Part shown: piece after piece, positions 32,144 through 32,487 of the stretch
Numbering within the stretch: position 1 is the stretch's first letter
How the letters are laid out: each line of letters opens with the position of its first letter
From: Clostridiales bacterium
Lineage (GTDB): Bacteria > Bacillota > Clostridia > Christensenellales > Aristaeellaceae
NCBI GenBank assembly: GCA_029012285.1
Contig: JAQXLU010000092.1
Coordinates: 1 to 32,487 of the forward strand
Length of the DNA stretch: 32,487 bases
Direction: 5' to 3'
The notes under the pieces: model-generated
Seen by the model: the letters and a program-made list of their open reading frames with translations, nothing else
Database searches by the model: none
What the model was told of the DNA's origin: nothing
Translations under genes and position numbers: made by a program

Positions 32144-32148
32144 ACGTC

Positions 32149-32239
32149 TGGCGCAGAGTCTGGGATTTGAACCCAGGGTGGGGTATCAGCCCACACACGA
32201 TTTCCAGTCGTGCGCCTTAGACCACTCAGCCAACTCTGC
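32149..32239 (-). tRNA. tRNA-Ser (anticodon GGA), CCA encoded
   Basis: The acceptor stem GCAGAGT pairs with ACTCTGC, followed by discriminator G and an encoded CCA. The anticodon loop CTGGAAA gives GGA. The T arm is CTGGG-TTCAAAT-CCCAG. A long variable arm (GTGGG..CCCAC) is typical of class II tRNA-Ser. It reads UCC/UCU codons. It has its own promoter and terminator. Confidence 0.97.
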
Positions 32240-32282
32240 ATATTCGATTGCATGCTGCGGTGGGTCAACCGCAACGATGGTT

Positions 32283-32311
32283 ATTATAGCAGGGCATGGT
32301 CGGTTTGTCAA
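32283..32311 (-). promoter_or_regulatory. Promoter of tRNA-Ser
   Basis: Minus strand TTGACA (32306-32311), exact 17-base spacer, TATAAT (32283-32288): both hexamers match consensus perfectly, as often seen for stable RNAs. Confidence 0.85.
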
Positions 32312-32348
32312 GGGCATTTTTGCGCTTTTGCAAATCTTTTTGCAAAAT

Positions 32349-32486
32349 CTAAATTGCAATATCAAATAGGACAGACTGAAAAAGTTCCGCAGCGGAAGCG
32401 TAGGAGAAGGATTTACGAGGGAAACGGTTGATCCAGTCCTGAACTCTTTGGACAGCGTCGGGGGAGACGCCGTCCAAAGAACAGCC
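32349..32486 (-). CDS. IS30-family transposase, C-terminal fragment (continues beyond window)
   Basis: The minus-strand frame from the window edge reads GCSLDGVSPDAVQRVQDWINRFPRKSFSYASAAELFQSVLFDIAI and stops at 32349-32351. The pattern V..V.DWIN..PRK.F.Y.SAAELF...L matches the C-terminal end of IS30-type transposases, in which the phrase NxxPRKxLGYxTPxElF is conserved. The catalytic DDE core lies outside the window. The ORF track misses it because it runs off the edge. The right end of the element should lie between 32312 and 32348, directly upstream of the tRNA promoter; I could not define the inverted repeat without the other end. Confidence 0.6.
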   Translation of the reverse strand, partial: GCSLDGVSPDAVQRVQDWINRFPRKSFSYASAAELFQSVLFDIAI

Positions 32487-32487
32487 C

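Noticed and set aside
32241-32348. Possible IS30 terminal inverted repeat in the T-rich stretch after the transposase stop
   Set aside because: Without the other end of the element the repeat cannot be identified.

Overview
This is a high-GC (roughly 60% by eye) chromosomal segment of a spore-forming bacterium of the Clostridia/Firmicutes type. The sporulation genes (spoVT, a SpoVB-family flippase, spoIVA and a SpoIID-domain protein), the cluster order spoVT / spoVB-like / yabN(mazG) / hup / rqcP, and strong Shine-Dalgarno sequences all support this. Several intracellular or non-secreted glycosidases (GH127-like, GH31, GH10) suggest a plant-polysaccharide, gut- or rumen-like lifestyle; that is inference. 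Species cannot be read from the sequence.

Layout. 1-850: 3' part of a QueG-like double 4Fe-4S protein. 973-6787 (+): a tight four-gene run of GH127-like glycosidase, DusB, and two signal-peptide proteins of unknown family, ending at a bidirectional terminator. 6846-12439 (-): spoVT, then SpoVB-like flippase, YabN/MazG, HU, RqcP and an IspD-IspF fusion, i.e. sporulation, nucleotide housekeeping, ribosome quality control and isoprenoid synthesis in one block. 12580-15147 (+): a GH31 gene with a clear promoter and a possible operator. 15148-16236: a degenerate stretch with an 80-aa ORF and a frameshifted secreted-protein pseudogene, ended by a long hairpin. 16237-20006 (+): a 1012-aa SpoIID protein with seven SH3b repeats, overlapping a TrmN6-type tRNA methyltransferase. 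19996-20481 (-): TspO, 3'-overlapping trmN6. 20630-23885 (+): HI0933/BaiN-type flavoprotein, CNNM/CBS/CorC transporter and two small single-pass membrane proteins. 23997-24972 (+): a 56-aa ORF and a TIM-barrel sugar isomerase/epimerase-like protein. 25098-27071 (+): rplS and spoIVA, each with its own promoter. 27129-28325 (-): a CofE-like (F420 gamma-glutamyl ligase domain) protein. 28569-29722 (+): a decayed NrnA-type DHH phosphoesterase remnant and an intact surE. 29880-30641 (-): HAD hydrolase. 30836-32056 (+): cytoplasmic GH10. 32149-32239 (-): tRNA-Ser(GGA) with encoded CCA, promoter and terminator. 32349-end (-): C-terminal piece of an IS30-type transposase.

Most of the window is ordinary core genome. 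The less explained parts are the paired secreted proteins at 3655-6787, the SpoIID-SH3b giant, structured intergenic elements (before hup, before rplS, before the CNNM gene), the two pseudogenes, and the IS30 fragment just upstream of the tRNA promoter. I did not find a convincing, wholly new multi-gene system; the two-gene secreted pair is the best candidate for undescribed biology. All calls come from reading motifs and gene order; no database search was run.
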